Notes: generated by a model not told the origin, from the sequence alone. Shown: positions 21,432 through 33,780, counted from the first letter of the stretch. The stretch: 64,000 nucleotides of DNA from Lasiodiplodia sp. COLG20 (GCA_009801085.1 VNWV01000003.1:2356001-2420000), one strand, 5' to 3'. Program-made: numbers and translations.

Positions 21432-22061
21432 GGTTCAGCCACACTTTCGAGTGTTTCTTTTCATTTGTAATCTTTTCACCCTGAGCTTTTTCCTATTCTT
21501 GAGATATCCGGCCTGCATTCAGGTGTATTTGAGGGTTTGGCGGAGATTTTCCCTTTTTGTTTCCCCTTCTATCGACGTGGCAGAGATTGACGGTTCAATA
21601 TTTTTGATCTCTTCTATTCCGGACGCTTGATAGCGACTGGGCTTTACACAGTGGTGGCAGTGTGCCATAACACAAGCGAGCATCTGCGTCACGGCTGGGT
21701 CTGCAGTGGCTGCTTTCTTAGTCAGATCATCCACATTGGCGCCAGCAAATTGTGGGGTGCGCCAGATCCAGTCGGACATTACATTAAAGTTAGAAATCAA
21801 CTCTTATTTGTTAATTGCTATTCAGCATTAGACGTGCATTAAGTCGTCGGTGATCGGCGTCGTGCAGCTGTCAAATGCCGGCCGGGTCAGGGTCCAAGCT
21901 TCCGGGGAAAGGTGTGGCCACGCCGCATCGCACCGCACTCCGCACCGCCTGACCGGGGCTAACCTTCCAGCTTTCTCTCATTCCCTTCCTTCGAACGCTA
22001 ACCCCAGAAACGACCCGCTCCACCAATTCCCCTACGCCGAAACGCCCAGAAACAATCCAAA
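21432..22061. other. Intergenic: kinase 3' UTR and ERG26 promoter
   Basis: T-rich 3' flanking sequence to about 21550, then non-coding DNA to the ERG26 start. Nothing else recognised. Confidence 0.6.
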
Positions 22062-23304
22062 ATGTCGGCAGCAAATAAATCCCTCGGCCACGTCGTAGTG
22101 ACGGGCGGCTGCGGCTTCCTGGGTCACCACATCGTCAAGCTGCTGGTGGAGCGGTACCCGGCGTCGCGCGTGTCGGTGCTGGACCTGCGCACAACCAACA
22201 ACCGCCTCTCGTCCTCGAGCGTCTCGTATCACGACGGCGACATCACCGATGCGGCGGCGATGAGCGAGCTGTTCAAGACGAAGCTGGCGGGCGCGGATGT
22301 CGTGATCCACACGGCTAGCCCGCATGCGGTGGGCGTTCCCGACGAGGTGATGCGCAAGGTGAACGTGGACGGGACGAGGAACCTGCTAGATGCGGCACGT
22401 GAGGCGGGCGTCAAGGCGTTCGTGTATACAAGCAGCGCCAGCGTGATCTTCGATGGGGTGATTGAGCTGGTGAATGCGGATGAGAGATACCCTATCGTGG
22501 CAGGGAAGGGGCAACCGAGCTATTATACTACGACCAAGGTAGGTTCATTGGCATCATTTCCTCTGTTTGGAGGAGCAATTGGTCGTGGAATTGAAGGCTG
22601 ACATGAGAGCATCAAACTCGCAACAGGCCTGGGCCGAAACTGCCGCCCTCGAAGCCAACCGCACGCCCAAGGACAGCAAAAAGCCTCTGCTCACCTGCGC
22701 CATCCGCCCGGCCGGCATCTTCGGCGAAGGAGACGTGCAGCTCATCCCGCCCATGCTGGGCGCCTACTTCCGCGGCCAATCGCGCTTCCAGCTCGGCGAC
22801 AACACGAACCTGTTCGACTTCACTTACGTCGGCAACGTCGCGCACGCGCACCTGCTCGCCGCGGCGGCGCTGCTCGCCACGTACAACCTCGCACCCACGG
22901 TGCCCATCGACACGGAGCGCGTCGACGGCGAGGCCTTCTTCATCACGAACGACCAGCCCGTGCCGTTCTGGGATTTCGCGCGCAGCGTCTGGAGGGAGGC
23001 CGGCCCGCCGGTGCCCATTGAGAAGACGTGGGTGCTGCCCAAGGACATCATGATGCCCGTGGGCAGCGTGCTCGAGTGGATCTGCTGGGCCATCGGCCGC
23101 AAGCCGAACATTACGCGCGATCAGGTGAGGTACAGCACCGTGAGGAGGTACTACTCGATCGACAAGGCGAAGAGGAGGCTCGGATACAGACCGATCGTCG
23201 GGCTGGAGGAGGGCGTGAAGAGGGGCGTCAAGGAGGTGTTGAGCAGGGAGGGCCCCGAGTGGGCGTGGGTGAGGGGTGGTGGGAAGCCGCCGGCAAAGGC
23301 GTAA
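22062..23304 (+). CDS. ERG26: Sterol-4-alpha-carboxylate 3-dehydrogenase (ERG26)
   Basis: ER-associated NAD(P)-dependent enzyme of ergosterol synthesis: oxidises and decarboxylates 4-alpha-carboxysterols in the C-4 demethylation complex with ERG25, ERG27 and ERG28. Exons 22062-22538 and 22627-23304, 384 residues, slightly longer than yeast Erg26. Rossmann nucleotide motif VVVTGGCGFLGHHIV at the N-terminus; catalytic Y-x-x-x-K is YYTTTK at the exon 1 boundary (about 154-159), with the upstream Ser in YTSSASV. Downstream family motifs: IRPAGIFGEGD, LFDFTYVGNVAHAH and FFITNDQPVPFWDF. The splice (CCAAG/gtaggt..caacag/GCCTGG) joins the catalytic Lys to AWAETAALEAN as in other fungi. Confidence 0.93.
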
Positions 23305-25958
23305 ATGGGTTGAGAGGAACTTGGAGGGAGGACGACAGGAAAAAAGAGTAGACTCTGCCCTTTGCTCCTCTTCAAAACCTCGAGGCAAATGGATGAAGTC
23401 ATGGGATGATTGGACTTTTGTGTATGAAATTATAATACCGGTTCGTGTGCATATAATCGAAGATTTGTGTTCTTGATTGTCTTTACTTTGGAATTAATCG
23501 CTATTCAGATCTACTACATTCATTCTCGCGTTGCACGCATCTAAAGAATGTAGTACTATTATAAAATACGGAGAGTATATAGTAGAGGTAGAGAAAAAAA
23601 AAAACCTTTCGGAGTTCTTGCGATCCAATTTGAAGTGACACTTGAAAATTCAAATACAGGCACTAACCTATTGGTTAACAAAGTCCGTTTAAGATGCCTG
23701 ACGCGGTAGATGTTACTAGCTTATTTTGAGTATTGTCTTACCTTAATCACTGTATCACTATTCACGAATTATCAATCTTAGAAAGGAAGACATTTAACCT
23801 ACCAGAGAGATCCGAAGCGGCTTGCCGTCTCTTCGGTCTGTCCATTCCTGCAAGCTGAATCACCCGAGTAACTACTGGGAACAAGCGGCAGGAAGACATG
23901 GTGGCTTGCATCCGACGACTCCGAGACCAAGGGCTAACCGCAGTCTTATTCGCGAGGGAAAGTTTCGGAGTAACTAATCAACTTCAACTGGGAGCACTCT
24001 TGAAACATGTATGACGCGAAATTTAGTCGAATGTTGGAAACACCGAGAAATCATACCATTCGCTTCGACGTTCACTCTGAACTCAAAGGTGGCAAGATCG
24101 TCCTCGGTATACGGGGGGGAAAAGTCGTGATGGCATAATCTTCTATGCCCTTGGTGAGGCCCTAAACAGGGTAAAGTTTGTAAGGCACTGCCAGGGACAC
24201 TTTCCCCCCTCCCCTCCATTCATCTCCTTGCACTTCCTTTCCATGTCTCCACCGAGAAGCACGGCTTTGTAGCATGCTGTCGCAGGTGCACGCGATCCTC
24301 AGGCGACAAGGTCAGGCAACGGCCGAGAGCGGGCCGAGAGGAATATGTATGGTACGGGTCTTATTATGTCACGGGCCACAAGCTGCTCGGGATCAACTGT
24401 TGGGATTCGATGGTGTGGAGATTGCCGAAGGCCGAGATGTGTGGTGTTGCAGGAGCGGGTCGTGCACTGGTGCGACGCAGACGACCTTGACGCTCGTGGT
24501 GGTGAGGTCGTATGCTCAGATGGAATGCACTGGCCAGTGTTGCAGCCGCAGGAGAGCAGAAGGAATGAACATGGGTTTCCATGTCGAAACCATGATTTGT
24601 TCGAAGGGCGAAGGCAGTCATAAGATATTACGACATGGGCCTTAGGTCGCGGCCATAAAGCTCGTGGAGCGATGAACATCAGCGTATCATGGCAGACCCC
24701 TTTTGCTTCTCGGCCCCGCCTTGGTACTACGCAACACGGCGGTTGAGACGACGCGTAGCACCAAGGCACGGGCAACCCGTCACTCAGGAGACGGGCTGTA
24801 TACAGGTGGGGCGTGTTGGTTGGAAGGAGCAGGAGCAGCATGGAGAAGTGGAGAAAGTCGAGCCGGTTTCGCAGGCACAGTTGCTTTTCTGGTCGTCACG
24901 CCACGTCGATCAGGCCAGGATTAACTTATCACGGTGAAGGGTAGATCCGCGGTGCTTCCCCACAGGCGGCTTGGCGGGGCTGACGACGATAAGCCGGCGC
25001 GCAGCAGCAGCGCTCAGGAGAGGGTGATGTGACGGCAGTGCCAGGCGCGACACGATGACGTGCGGAGCTGCAGCAAGCAAGGAGGATGTTGAGGAGGACG
25101 CGGGGGCACGCGCTGGGGTGTGAATGGCAGGCAGCTCAGCCGGCATCGGTCCACGTGCGGAGCAAGCGGTAAGCGTGATGGCCCCGGCCAGGTGTGCATG
25201 CGCACAATAGAGGCAGATACCGATACGTAAAGACCCTGATCGCCCACCCACAACGCCTCCGCTGTACCTGTTTGCTCCTCTCCTCGCCGGCGAGTGTTGT
25301 TGCGCGCGCAAACTCGGGAGCGTGCAGAGGTGTCGTGCAGTTTAGGCTTATCGAACGCCCAAGCGTCATCGGCAGTAGCGCTACATCCGGCCCCCGCAAC
25401 GCGAGCGTAGCCTGTCTCGCGCCATCCAAGCGTCAGTCACCTGCAAGACAGCCAGAGAACCGCCTGACACTGCCACGCTCTCCTATTACTCTGCCCAACC
25501 TCCCGCGCCTGGAGCTCTCTCCCCCTCCTCCCGCGACTGCCTGCGAACTCTGCGCGCGCAACCCGGACGCGCCGTTCGCTCAGCCGTGCCAGCGCAACAA
25601 AGGACCTGGCCCGCTTCGGCAGCTCCCGATCAACAACCCGTCCCGATAACATCTCCGCAGCTGCACCTTCAGCCTCCGCCAACCCAACCAACTTAGGAGA
25701 CTTGTCTCTGCTTCTCGAATCACTAGCCATGGAGTCCCGAGGTCACGGCCGCCAAATCCCCCGCGACGGTCACCGCCGCTCCGCCGCCGGTCGTCTTGCG
25801 CCTGCCCAAGGTATGAGGTCACGGTCAGATGGTGAGTCCCAACTCCTTTCCTGTGACCTTTGCGAGCGCAGTCATCTTGAGCTCCTTTCTGTCTCCTGTT
25901 TCCGCTGCAACATCTCCCAAACTTCTGCCTCATCATGCTATCCGCCCATTTCGCAACC
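23305..25958. other. 2.6 kb intergenic stretch
   Basis: 23400-23830 is AT-rich with an A-run near 23600; 24000-25700 is GC-richer with overlapping short frames on both strands and no recognised product. The last 250 bp are a pyrimidine-rich leader for the next gene, with possible GT donors at 25811 and 25832, so the next gene may have a 5' exon beginning at the ATG at 25729. Confidence 0.45.
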
Positions 25959-27221
25959 ATGGACGACTTCCTGCAAGACTTCTGGACTTACCACATATAT
26001 ACAGACTCCTGGATAGAGGTTGCGTCTCAGCCCTCATCCTCCTCTCTCTCCTCTACCACCTCAGCCACCGACGAGATCATCACCGACGGTCTGCGTGTCC
26101 AGCATGACTCCAACTCCCGCCGCCGTCGACAGCAGCGCGCCTCCCGCCTGCATCTGGACTTGGGCTACCGCGGTTCAGGAAGTGCAGGCACAAGCAGTCA
26201 GGAGGAGTATGAAGAGAGTGAAAGCGAGTCAGACCGCGTGCTGTCATCGTCGAACGAGGCTCTGCCACGGCCCCCTGTCTACCAAGACCTACGTCGGACG
26301 GGCCGGGTGCAGTATTCTTCTTCGGACAATCAGTCGGACGAAGAGGAAGACGACGAGGACGAAAACTCAACCGCTGTCGGGTATATCAGGAGTGATAACC
26401 AGAGCTTCACTCCCCAGCCCAACGCCTTCACGCACCCGCCCTCAGCACCTCTCAGCCGTCCTTCGAATGAACAGACCTCCTACTTTCAGTCGCGCCCCTC
26501 AGCAAGAAGCGCTGAGCAGCGCCACTCGTACACTTCGCAACCAGCCCACTCTCCTTACAACATGATTGCACCCTCTCACCAAGCCGACCATGACGCTGCC
26601 CTCCGTGCCAGTTTGTCCACACTTCTCTCCTGCGCCGCTGCCGCGCGCGGTCTGCCGAAGTCACAGTCGCAAACCACGACCACCCGCAACGCCCCCGCAC
26701 CCTCTTCCAGCCGCGTTGATCCCAGCACCCTCCGCATGGTTCCCGAATCAGCCCTCCCATCTTCTTCCCCCTCTCCATCTGTCAGCAAACCCCCGACTAC
26801 CCGCACCAACACTGCTTCACCGAAAAGCGGCAGTTCTGAGGAGAAGCACAAGCGACGCTCCAGCCGGGAGCGGCGGGGCTCGACCAAGAAAGCCAGGCGT
26901 GCCGCCGCCGCCGGCGCCGTTGCTGCCTCCTCGTCTACATCTCTCGATGACAACTCTGCCACCACGGCGCTTGGACAAGTTAGCCCGACGCTGCTGACCT
27001 GGGTCGTCAGTGCCGGCGTGGTTGTGCTTGTGTCCGCGCTTAGCTTTTCGGCTGGCTACGTCGTCGGGCGTGATGCGGGTCGCGCAGAGGTCGAAATGCT
27101 GGGCGAGATGGGCGCGAATGCAAGCAATGTGGGTAGCTGTGCTAGCGAGGTGGTCGGACGAGGGGGTACGGGCCTTGGGCTGAGGAGGCTGAGGTTTTCT
27201 GATGCTGTGAGGGTTTCATGA
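25959..27221 (+). CDS. Unknown tail-anchored-like membrane protein, acidic and serine-rich
   Basis: I do not recognise a functional family. 420 residues from the ATG in caaccATGGac. The N-terminus MDDFLQDFWTYHIYTDSWIE is ordered-looking and aromatic; then come Ser-rich and acidic stretches (EEYEESESES, DEEEDDEDEN), a basic Ser/Arg region (KHKRRSSRERRGSTKKARRA) and one transmembrane segment about 348-370 (LLTWVVSAGVVVLVSALSFS) with a small-residue helix face. About 50 residues follow it, so it is single-pass with a short C-terminal tail; there is no signal peptide. Topology is probably N-in by the positive-inside rule. Codon use and the ordered N-terminus argue for a real gene. An extra 5' exon from 25729 is possible. 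Confidence 0.7.
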   Translation: MDDFLQDFWTYHIYTDSWIEVASQPSSSSLSSTTSATDEIITDGLRVQHDSNSRRRRQQRASRLHLDLGYRGSGSAGTSSQEEYEESESESDRVLSSSNEALPRPPVYQDLRRTGRVQYSSSDNQSDEEEDDEDENSTAVGYIRSDNQSFTPQPNAFTHPPSAPLSRPSNEQTSYFQSRPSARSAEQRHSYTSQPAHSPYNMIAPSHQADHDAALRASLSTLLSCAAAARGLPKSQSQTTTTRNAPAPSSSRVDPSTLRMVPESALPSSSPSPSVSKPPTTRTNTASPKSGSSEEKHKRRSSRERRGSTKKARRAAAAGAVAASSSTSLDDNSATTALGQVSPTLLTWVVSAGVVVLVSALSFSAGYVVGRDAGRAEVEMLGEMGANASNVGSCASEVVGRGGTGLGLRRLRFSDAVRVS

Positions 27222-27370
27222 GCGGTTGGTGAATCCTGCCGCCTTTCTGGAGAAACAAGGGTCGTTTGGGGGGATGGCAGCAGCTGGTGGGCTTGTTCTA
27301 CCTGCCGCTCGATACGGGACCGGTCGTGGATCGAATAAGCAGCAGCACATGCAAAAAAGGTAACGAAAAG

Positions 27371-27425
27371 AGCACCCCTTCGAGAGTGCAGAGCTATTTC
27401 CCTTTCAACAAAAACTCGGGGTGCT
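27371..27425 (+). repeat. Inverted repeat / stem-loop downstream of 27221
   Basis: AGCACCCC (27371-27378) pairs with GGGGTGCT (27418-27425); GAG/CTC extends the stem after a small bulge. The loop is about 30 nt. It lies 150 bp after a stop codon, so it may fold in the 3' UTR. Confidence 0.4.
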
Positions 27426-29422
27426 GATCATCATAGATCTTTTTTTCCGTCTTTTTTCTCACACGTTCATCATCATCACTGATTGGCCCTACCCAATCAA
27501 GTGTGTATCTATGATAAGCACTTTGATGCTTTCATCATAGGTACACGCATGCATTCAGAAGCACGGACACGAAGACGTAGGGTTGGCATCTGTGTCTGGC
27601 GTCAGATCATCATTGCGCGTCTTGGGGTATTTGTTTCTTGCTTGCCCTTTCCTATTTGCTTTTGCTATCTATTCTTGGGCCCCTCTTCTCCTAATATGTT
27701 ATTTGGGATGGATATCCATTTCTTTTGTCCGTTTTCTGGGACTTTACATACTTGGCGTTCTTAGGTGGAATATGGGCAACGACGGAGACCGTGAATGGAG
27801 CTGGAGCGTCTTTTGATGGTGATATCCGTAGGAGTAGTGATAGTACGACGTATAGTCAGGGGGCGACTTCTGAGAGAAGATGAAATGAAATGATTATTTT
27901 TCCCAATCCGAGCTGTGCGTTTTCTATTTTTAGGTTTTGATGTGGCTGGAGAACCTCGTTTGTTACGCAGTGGTTTGTTTATTTTTATGGGCAGGTTTAG
28001 TGAGCGGGGGGGAACAGGGCTGAAAGCGGGCATGGTTGGCGATGGCGAGTAGATGAGTGAATGTAATATGGTAAATGGAGGCGTGTGACGGGAGTAAATC
28101 AAGGCAGTAACATGATATATTTTATATTATTTTGATTCTTCTTTTCGTTGGTGCTATTCTCAAAATCTTACCGTGAAACCATTACTCTGAGGGTTTTCTT
28201 TTTGTCGTTTACTTATGTGGCATGCTAATGACAATGATGCATTATGATGAATGTCTTGAAGGAGATCAATAACACCGGCAACGTCCGCACATGGGCGAAA
28301 AGATGCCCTCATATTTCCCAACAATGACAAAATCATGGGCTACAGAAGTAATCGAAGCCCACAGTCTCTGTAAAAGGTGGAAGATCAAGGGCCAATAATG
28401 AACATGATAAGGGTCCAGAATAAATCGCTAAAGAGCAGATTCGCCTGGGGAATATATTGTTTATATATCTGACTCTATGCTATGTAAAGTAACTCTTAAT
28501 AGTGAACTAGCCCTCAACAGGGTCTTGCTGGGGTCAAGAGGTTATCACTGAGTCGTACTGAGTGTTGGTGGACTAGTATGAGGCTGACCGTTACAGTCTC
28601 ACCTAAGTAGCCGTAATGGGCGGTGTTGAGTACGAGTTGCACCCGTATCACCCCTGATTCAGCGCCGCTAAGCATATAGTCCCAAATAGACCGGGAAATC
28701 ATCTGGCAATGGCTGCGCGAGTGCATAGCAGTGTATACTAAGTGCTCAAGGATGTATTAGCATCTGCCAGCCGCATTCAATGCCATTTATGTGCGGAGGC
28801 GGGAAGTCATATCGTCAAAGCGGCGGACATATCGTTGAGTTATATCTGGGGACGCGATCTCAAACCAACAAAATCTCCAGTCACGCGGCTTAATCTGGGA
28901 GAGCTAGAGGGAAATGGTTCATTACAAGCGGTAAAGCTGCTGCAGAAGGTTTGCACTTATAATGCAACCGCAAAATATTCGCGCTCACAGCCGCCCGGAG
29001 GCGAGACTGCATCAAATCCCTGTGGCCATTCTCAGCCCTTGTGGATCGTAGCACTTGCGGCGAGCCTGGAAGCACGACGGATGAGCAGAAACCAGGCGGA
29101 ATCCGAAATCAGCTTCCGCAACACTAAAAATGCTTCTTCAGAAAACGCCTTTTTTTTAACCGCCACCGTCGTGAGGCACATCGCCCCGTAACTATCCACA
29201 AACAGCCCTAATTCTGGATCTCCATTCAACTTCATAATGCTGAAAGTATCCGTGAAAAGGTAGCAATCATCTTTTGGGACTTGAAATCAGCGTCTACACA
29301 TACTATTAGAATCATTTGGCTAAATAGGCTCGCGGAAGCTATTGGGAGCAGGATCATTGCTGGTGAATCGGCTTTTGCTACGACGATGTTGATGGAGGGC
29401 ATACAGTGTTTGAACCCATGAA

Positions 29423-29452
29423 TTCTCTCACTGAAAGTCTATTATGAGAGAA
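29423..29452 (+). repeat. Short perfect inverted repeat
   Basis: TTCTCTCA (29423-29430) and TGAGAGAA (29445-29452), 8-bp arms with a 14-nt loop, in an AT-rich non-coding stretch. No further transposon feature. Confidence 0.4.
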
Positions 29453-31901
29453 CATTCACACTACACCGTTACACACGCGAAGCTCTATTTGTATAATTAC
29501 ACTTTTATTTTACTGGATGCTTTCAACTTCAAACATAGAGCACCTCATTTTGAACTGCTACGGAGAAATGCCGTATAGCTAAGCGAGATGTCCAGCTCCC
29601 TTAGCAAGTGATTAATATGTACTTAAGCCTTCTACTCCGACTGTTGCCCCCGTGGATATTAGACCTGTTAATTTTCTTCTGTTTGGAGATGGCTAAAATT
29701 AAAACTTGACGTCTAGTGTGCTCAAGGGGCGCCTGCATCATTCACCGTTCATCTCATCAGATGTAGAGAAGCAATAGGCCAAGTACACTCTGTCTTGACC
29801 TTTGCTAGAACCGCACCGAGGTCTTCTAAGCTGCAGCTACTGGAAGGACAGCTCTGTTGATGGAGCTTGCGGCCGGCCATAACACTAGTGGGCACTTGGA
29901 CTCGTTCATATCTCGGCGTGGGACCCAAGCGTATGAAGGCCCTGGTTCTGAGTAACTTACATTTGCATGAATATTTGCCACAGTTTTACCTCGATGTCTC
30001 CATCTTACGAGAGGCCATATACCTCAAAATGTCTAAAAGGTTAGCACTGTCGAAACCCGTTACGAAAAATTCACAGAGTCCAATTGCAACAAAAGGCAAT
30101 AGACGAGTTCATCAGCCGGTTTTCCGAATCACCACGCAACCTCCACGCAAACACATGCCCTTCTCGACCAAAAGCCAACACGTTCAGCAAGGATATCGGA
30201 AAGGCGGCAAGGCCAAAGGAGGGCATCCAACGAATGGAAAGAGCAGAATGATAGCGAGGCCCACAGAGAGGTCCAGAACGCTCGTTTCACGGCTTCATAT
30301 ACCCGAGCTTGAACGGGGACAAGCAATTTCAAGCTTCGGCAAGGGCCATGCGCTAGTCCTGGAAAAGAGGTGTTGTTGGATGAGGGGGTATTCGCCTGCA
30401 ACGTAAGGCAACCAAGGACTAGCTTTAGCATTGCTGCACGAAGGATGTTGATCATACGGTGAAAAGAAGGGAATGACCAAGAGAAAAAGGTATGTGGAAG
30501 CCCACTGCAAGCTATCAGGTAGCGCACTGTCAAAAGGTATTTCTTGTTGGCAAAAGGAAATTTCGAGCGGAAAGCAGAGGCCGTGTTTATTGCAGAAAGA
30601 GGGCGTGCGCAGCATTCTGAAACGTTTCTTCGCGTTGCGAGATGGGGTTGCGGCGAGCTTTCGGCATTGCAGATCCGGCCGTGTTTTCCGGGCGCGCATT
30701 CGAACCTCCCACTCTTTCTGATGCTTCTCTCTCCTCTTTACTTCGATCGAAGCCAAGAAAGCCAAGAGAAGGTTGTTTTTGTTTTGCAAAACACCACACT
30801 CAACACCACATTCACCGTTCGTATTTTTGCGGCTTGCAAAAGTACAGCAAAAGAGATTCTCAGAATGTTGCAAGGGCTCGCGGTCTGCCTTGCAAAGATG
30901 GAGGACGAAAAGGAGCAGACTTTGAAGTGAGGCAGTCAAAAGTAAGTGTCCACCTAGGCTTGATCTTCTTCAGAACAATGGAACTCTGACAGAAACAGGA
31001 CATTCGACGACATTCCCTTATCCTGGCCAATCAAATCCATAAAGAAGCCGTATGGCTTAGAGTGCGCACCCTGGCACTTTAGTTCTGGAGCAACAGGACT
31101 TTTCAGTTCCAGAGACATTGAGAGAAGAATCCAGGTCGACTGCATTGCAAACTCGCGCATCCCCTACAGTGCACCTCAAAGCAGAACATGTAAGCATCTA
31201 GGCGCCCCGTCTGTCGAGTTAGCATAAGCTGACTAGAAGCGAGCCATAGGTAACAGGCTGAAAGCTCACGTAATGCTCGCGCGGATTTTCACCGGGACAG
31301 GCAGTCCGGTATGAGGGCACAGCTGTCCACTGCCATTTGTCCATCGGTAGGTAAATGGAGCGACAATCTTTAATCAGGATTGTAGCGCTCTAGAGCATGT
31401 GGTCAATCGTCCCTACATGATTGTTTCCGGAGAGCTTGTATGACAGGATTTCTCGAGCACCTTGGAAAAGAGATGGGACGTACTCGGATCAATCTGTGCT
31501 TACGGCCAGGATCTGAAGGAGAGGGGTCGAGTGTGCACCTCTCCTTGCATCCAATGTCGTTTTGGCTTTGGAACCGGAACGCAGGCTAGCGTCGATATCG
31601 AAGGCCGAGAGGGCCACCCTCGACCTTGCAGGACGGGTCGAGACTCAGCCCGGAGCGCCATGGGACCGTCCTTGGCCGTCAGCCCTGCACTTTCCACATC
31701 CTCATCGTTGGGTAAGACGTCGTTCACAATCCACTGGACAACTGACGGGCTCGCACGTGCATGCGACCGGAAAAGGCAATCCGAGATATACCGCAGATAC
31801 GCCGCTTATCTTTTTTTTTTCTTTGCCTCCCGCACACACGAGCTCCAGTCCCCGCTATTTCTAATATCTTATCTTCGGGGAGGGTCACCCTCTCCGGACA
31901 T

Positions 31902-32052
31902 CTGGGGCAGGAATATGTCAGCAAGCAGCATGTGAAGGGGGAAAATGATTTTTTTCTCACCGGCGCCCCACGGGGTGGGAACAACTCATCACTTAAATAT
32001 TGACGCCTCGATCAGCAAGCCCGGCCTTCCCCTCCTTCAGGTCACTCCCCGG
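31902..32052. promoter_or_regulatory. Three CreA/Mig1-like sites upstream of the sugar porter
   Basis: SYGGRG-type hexamers: CTGGGG at 31902-31907 (plus), GTGGGG at 31966-31971 (minus) and CCGGGG at 32047-32052 (minus), all within 216 bp of the start. The motif is degenerate (about one per 256 bp on two strands by chance), so carbon repression is only suggested. Confidence 0.25.
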
Positions 32053-32117
32053 CTTGCCAGATCCAGTCGTTCCAAGGTCATCTGCCGGAATTTTTTCGAC
32101 TTTAGCGGCCCCGCAAG

Positions 32118-33780
32118 ATGACAGCCTCTGTGCCTGAAACGATGCGGAAAGGCGTTCCGATGTACGTCAGGGTTTCGATGCTGATCGCCGTTGGCGGTAT
32201 GCTGTTTGGGTAAGTCCCTTGTACCATCGGTAGCAACTACAAGTCTAACGAGATGTACAGGCTCGACACAGGCACAATCGGGCCGGTGACGGCCATGTCG
32301 TCGTTCGAGAAATCGTTCGGCTCCTTTTCTGCAACGGTGCACGGCGTGGTCGTGTCATCAATCCTCATCCCAGCAGCACTGTCGTCCCTGATCACGGGCA
32401 ACGTGGCAGACCTCTACGGGCGTCCTCGCACGATAATGTTTGGAGCTAGCATCTTCGGCATCGGTGCGGCGATCGAGGCGGCCGCTAACAACTTGGGTGC
32501 GTTCATTGCCGGGCGGATCATTACGGGAATCGGGGAAGGATTCTTCCTGAGCATGCTAGTGGTGTATGTGTGCGAGATCTCGCCGGCGCGGCGGCGCGGC
32601 CCGCTGGCGTCGTTACCACAGTTCTGCACCACCATCGGCATTGCCGCCGGCTACTTCATCTCCTACGGCACCTCCCGCATCGACTCGTCGGCATCGTGGC
32701 GCGTGCCACTTGCCTTCCAGTCCTTCATGGCCCTGTCCTTTGCCGTCTTCTGCACCCTGGTGCCGCCCTCGCCACGCTGGCTTCTTCAGAAGGGCCGGGC
32801 GAAGGAGGCGGCTCATGTGCTCGCCAGGCTGGGGGTGCCTGCGTCTGAAATGGAGGAGAGCCTGCAGAACACTATCGAAGTGAGCCCTGATGACCGGCAG
32901 CCTTCTCTTGGTGAAAACATCCGTGCTTCTTTCACAGAGATCTCCAAGGCCTTTGCGCCCGGAGTCCGCAAGAGGACGTTCCTGGGCTGCTTCATGATGG
33001 GCATGCAACAGTTCAGCGGCATAGACGGTGTCTTGTACTATGCCCCATTGCTGTTTACCCAGGCCGGCCTTTCGTCCGAGCAAGCCAGTTTCCTCGCATC
33101 CGGTGTCTCTGCATTGGTTATCTTTGCAACAACCATCCCAGCCACCTTCTTCTCCGACCACTGGGGCAGGCGGCCGTCTACCATCTATGGTGGGCTGGGT
33201 CTGGCAGGCACCATGGTGTTGATTGGATCCCTGTATGCGTCGAACAGCGTGCACGGCGACCACGGCGCGGCTCGATGGGTGGTGATGGTGTCAATCTACC
33301 TCTTCGCCATCATCTTCAGCGCATCGTGGGCAATTGGCTTCAGGGTGTATGCCAGTGAGATCCAACCGCCGAAGACGAGGGCAAGCGCCTCCAGCCTCGC
33401 ACAAAGTGCTAATTGGGTAAGCATGGCATCAACACCCCCTGAATACTCGTCACACTCACGCAATGCAGTTCGCGAATTTCGTCGTCGCCCTCACCACGCC
33501 CGTCTTCCTGGCGCGCTCTTCGTACGGCGTGTACTTCTTCTTCGGCGCGTGCTCGCTCTTCACTTCAGCTGTTTGTTTCGTGGCGATGCCCGAGACGCGC
33601 GGACGCACGCTGGAGACCATCGACGCATCCTTCGACCATCACTCGTGGCGCATGAAGAAGAAGAGCAGCGATGGCGGCAGCCCGGCAGTCGGCAGCGAGA
33701 CGAACTCGGTTGTGATGCAAAGCGTGTCTCCGAAACGGGACGACAGCACCCTGCCAAGCGCCAACACAGTAGTCGGCTAA
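32118..33780 (+). CDS. MFS sugar transporter (hexose/monosaccharide porter)
   Basis: Plasma-membrane proton-coupled sugar porter, 12 predicted helices. Exons 32118-32209, 32261-33416, 33469-33780; 519 residues. Exon 1 encodes MTASVPETMRKGVPMYVRVS and the start of helix 1, joined as GGMLFGLDTGTIGPVT. Sugar-porter signatures: ADLYGRPRTI (loop 2-3), GRIITGIGEGF, PPSPRWLLQKGRA after helix 6, QQFSGIDGVLYY in helix 7, DHWGRRPS, and PETRGRTLE after helix 12. Introns are 51 and 52 nt. The FDTGTIGP-like helix 1 resembles the high-affinity glucose transporter group, but the substrate is not proven by sequence. The third exon is essential: unspliced, the frame loses helices 11-12. Confidence 0.9.

Larger units (their letters stand above)
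27222..32117. other. 4.9 kb gene-poor stretch
   Basis: 27222-28100 is T-rich 3' flank of the membrane protein gene and holds an imperfect hairpin (27371-27425). 28100-29700 is AT-rich and has another 8-bp inverted repeat (29423-29452). 30295-30990 has unusually few stops in several frames on both strands, but no ATG-initiated frame with recognisable similarity. 31460-32117 leads into the sugar transporter. No transposon ends or tRNA found. Confidence 0.45.

Noticed and set aside
22612..23388. 258-codon open frame antisense to ERG26
   Set aside because: Shadow of the second ERG26 exon; no family similarity.
24299..24841. 180-codon minus-strand frame
   Set aside because: No ATG-supported ordered domain; Cys/Ser/Pro/Arg noise with overlapping frames on the plus strand.
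27483..27764. 93-codon frame after the unknown membrane protein gene
   Set aside because: T-rich 3' flank giving a Phe/Cys/Leu-rich peptide with no support.
30690..30715. T-loop-like ttcgaacctcc, possible tRNA
   Set aside because: The flanking bases do not form the T stem or an acceptor stem on either strand.
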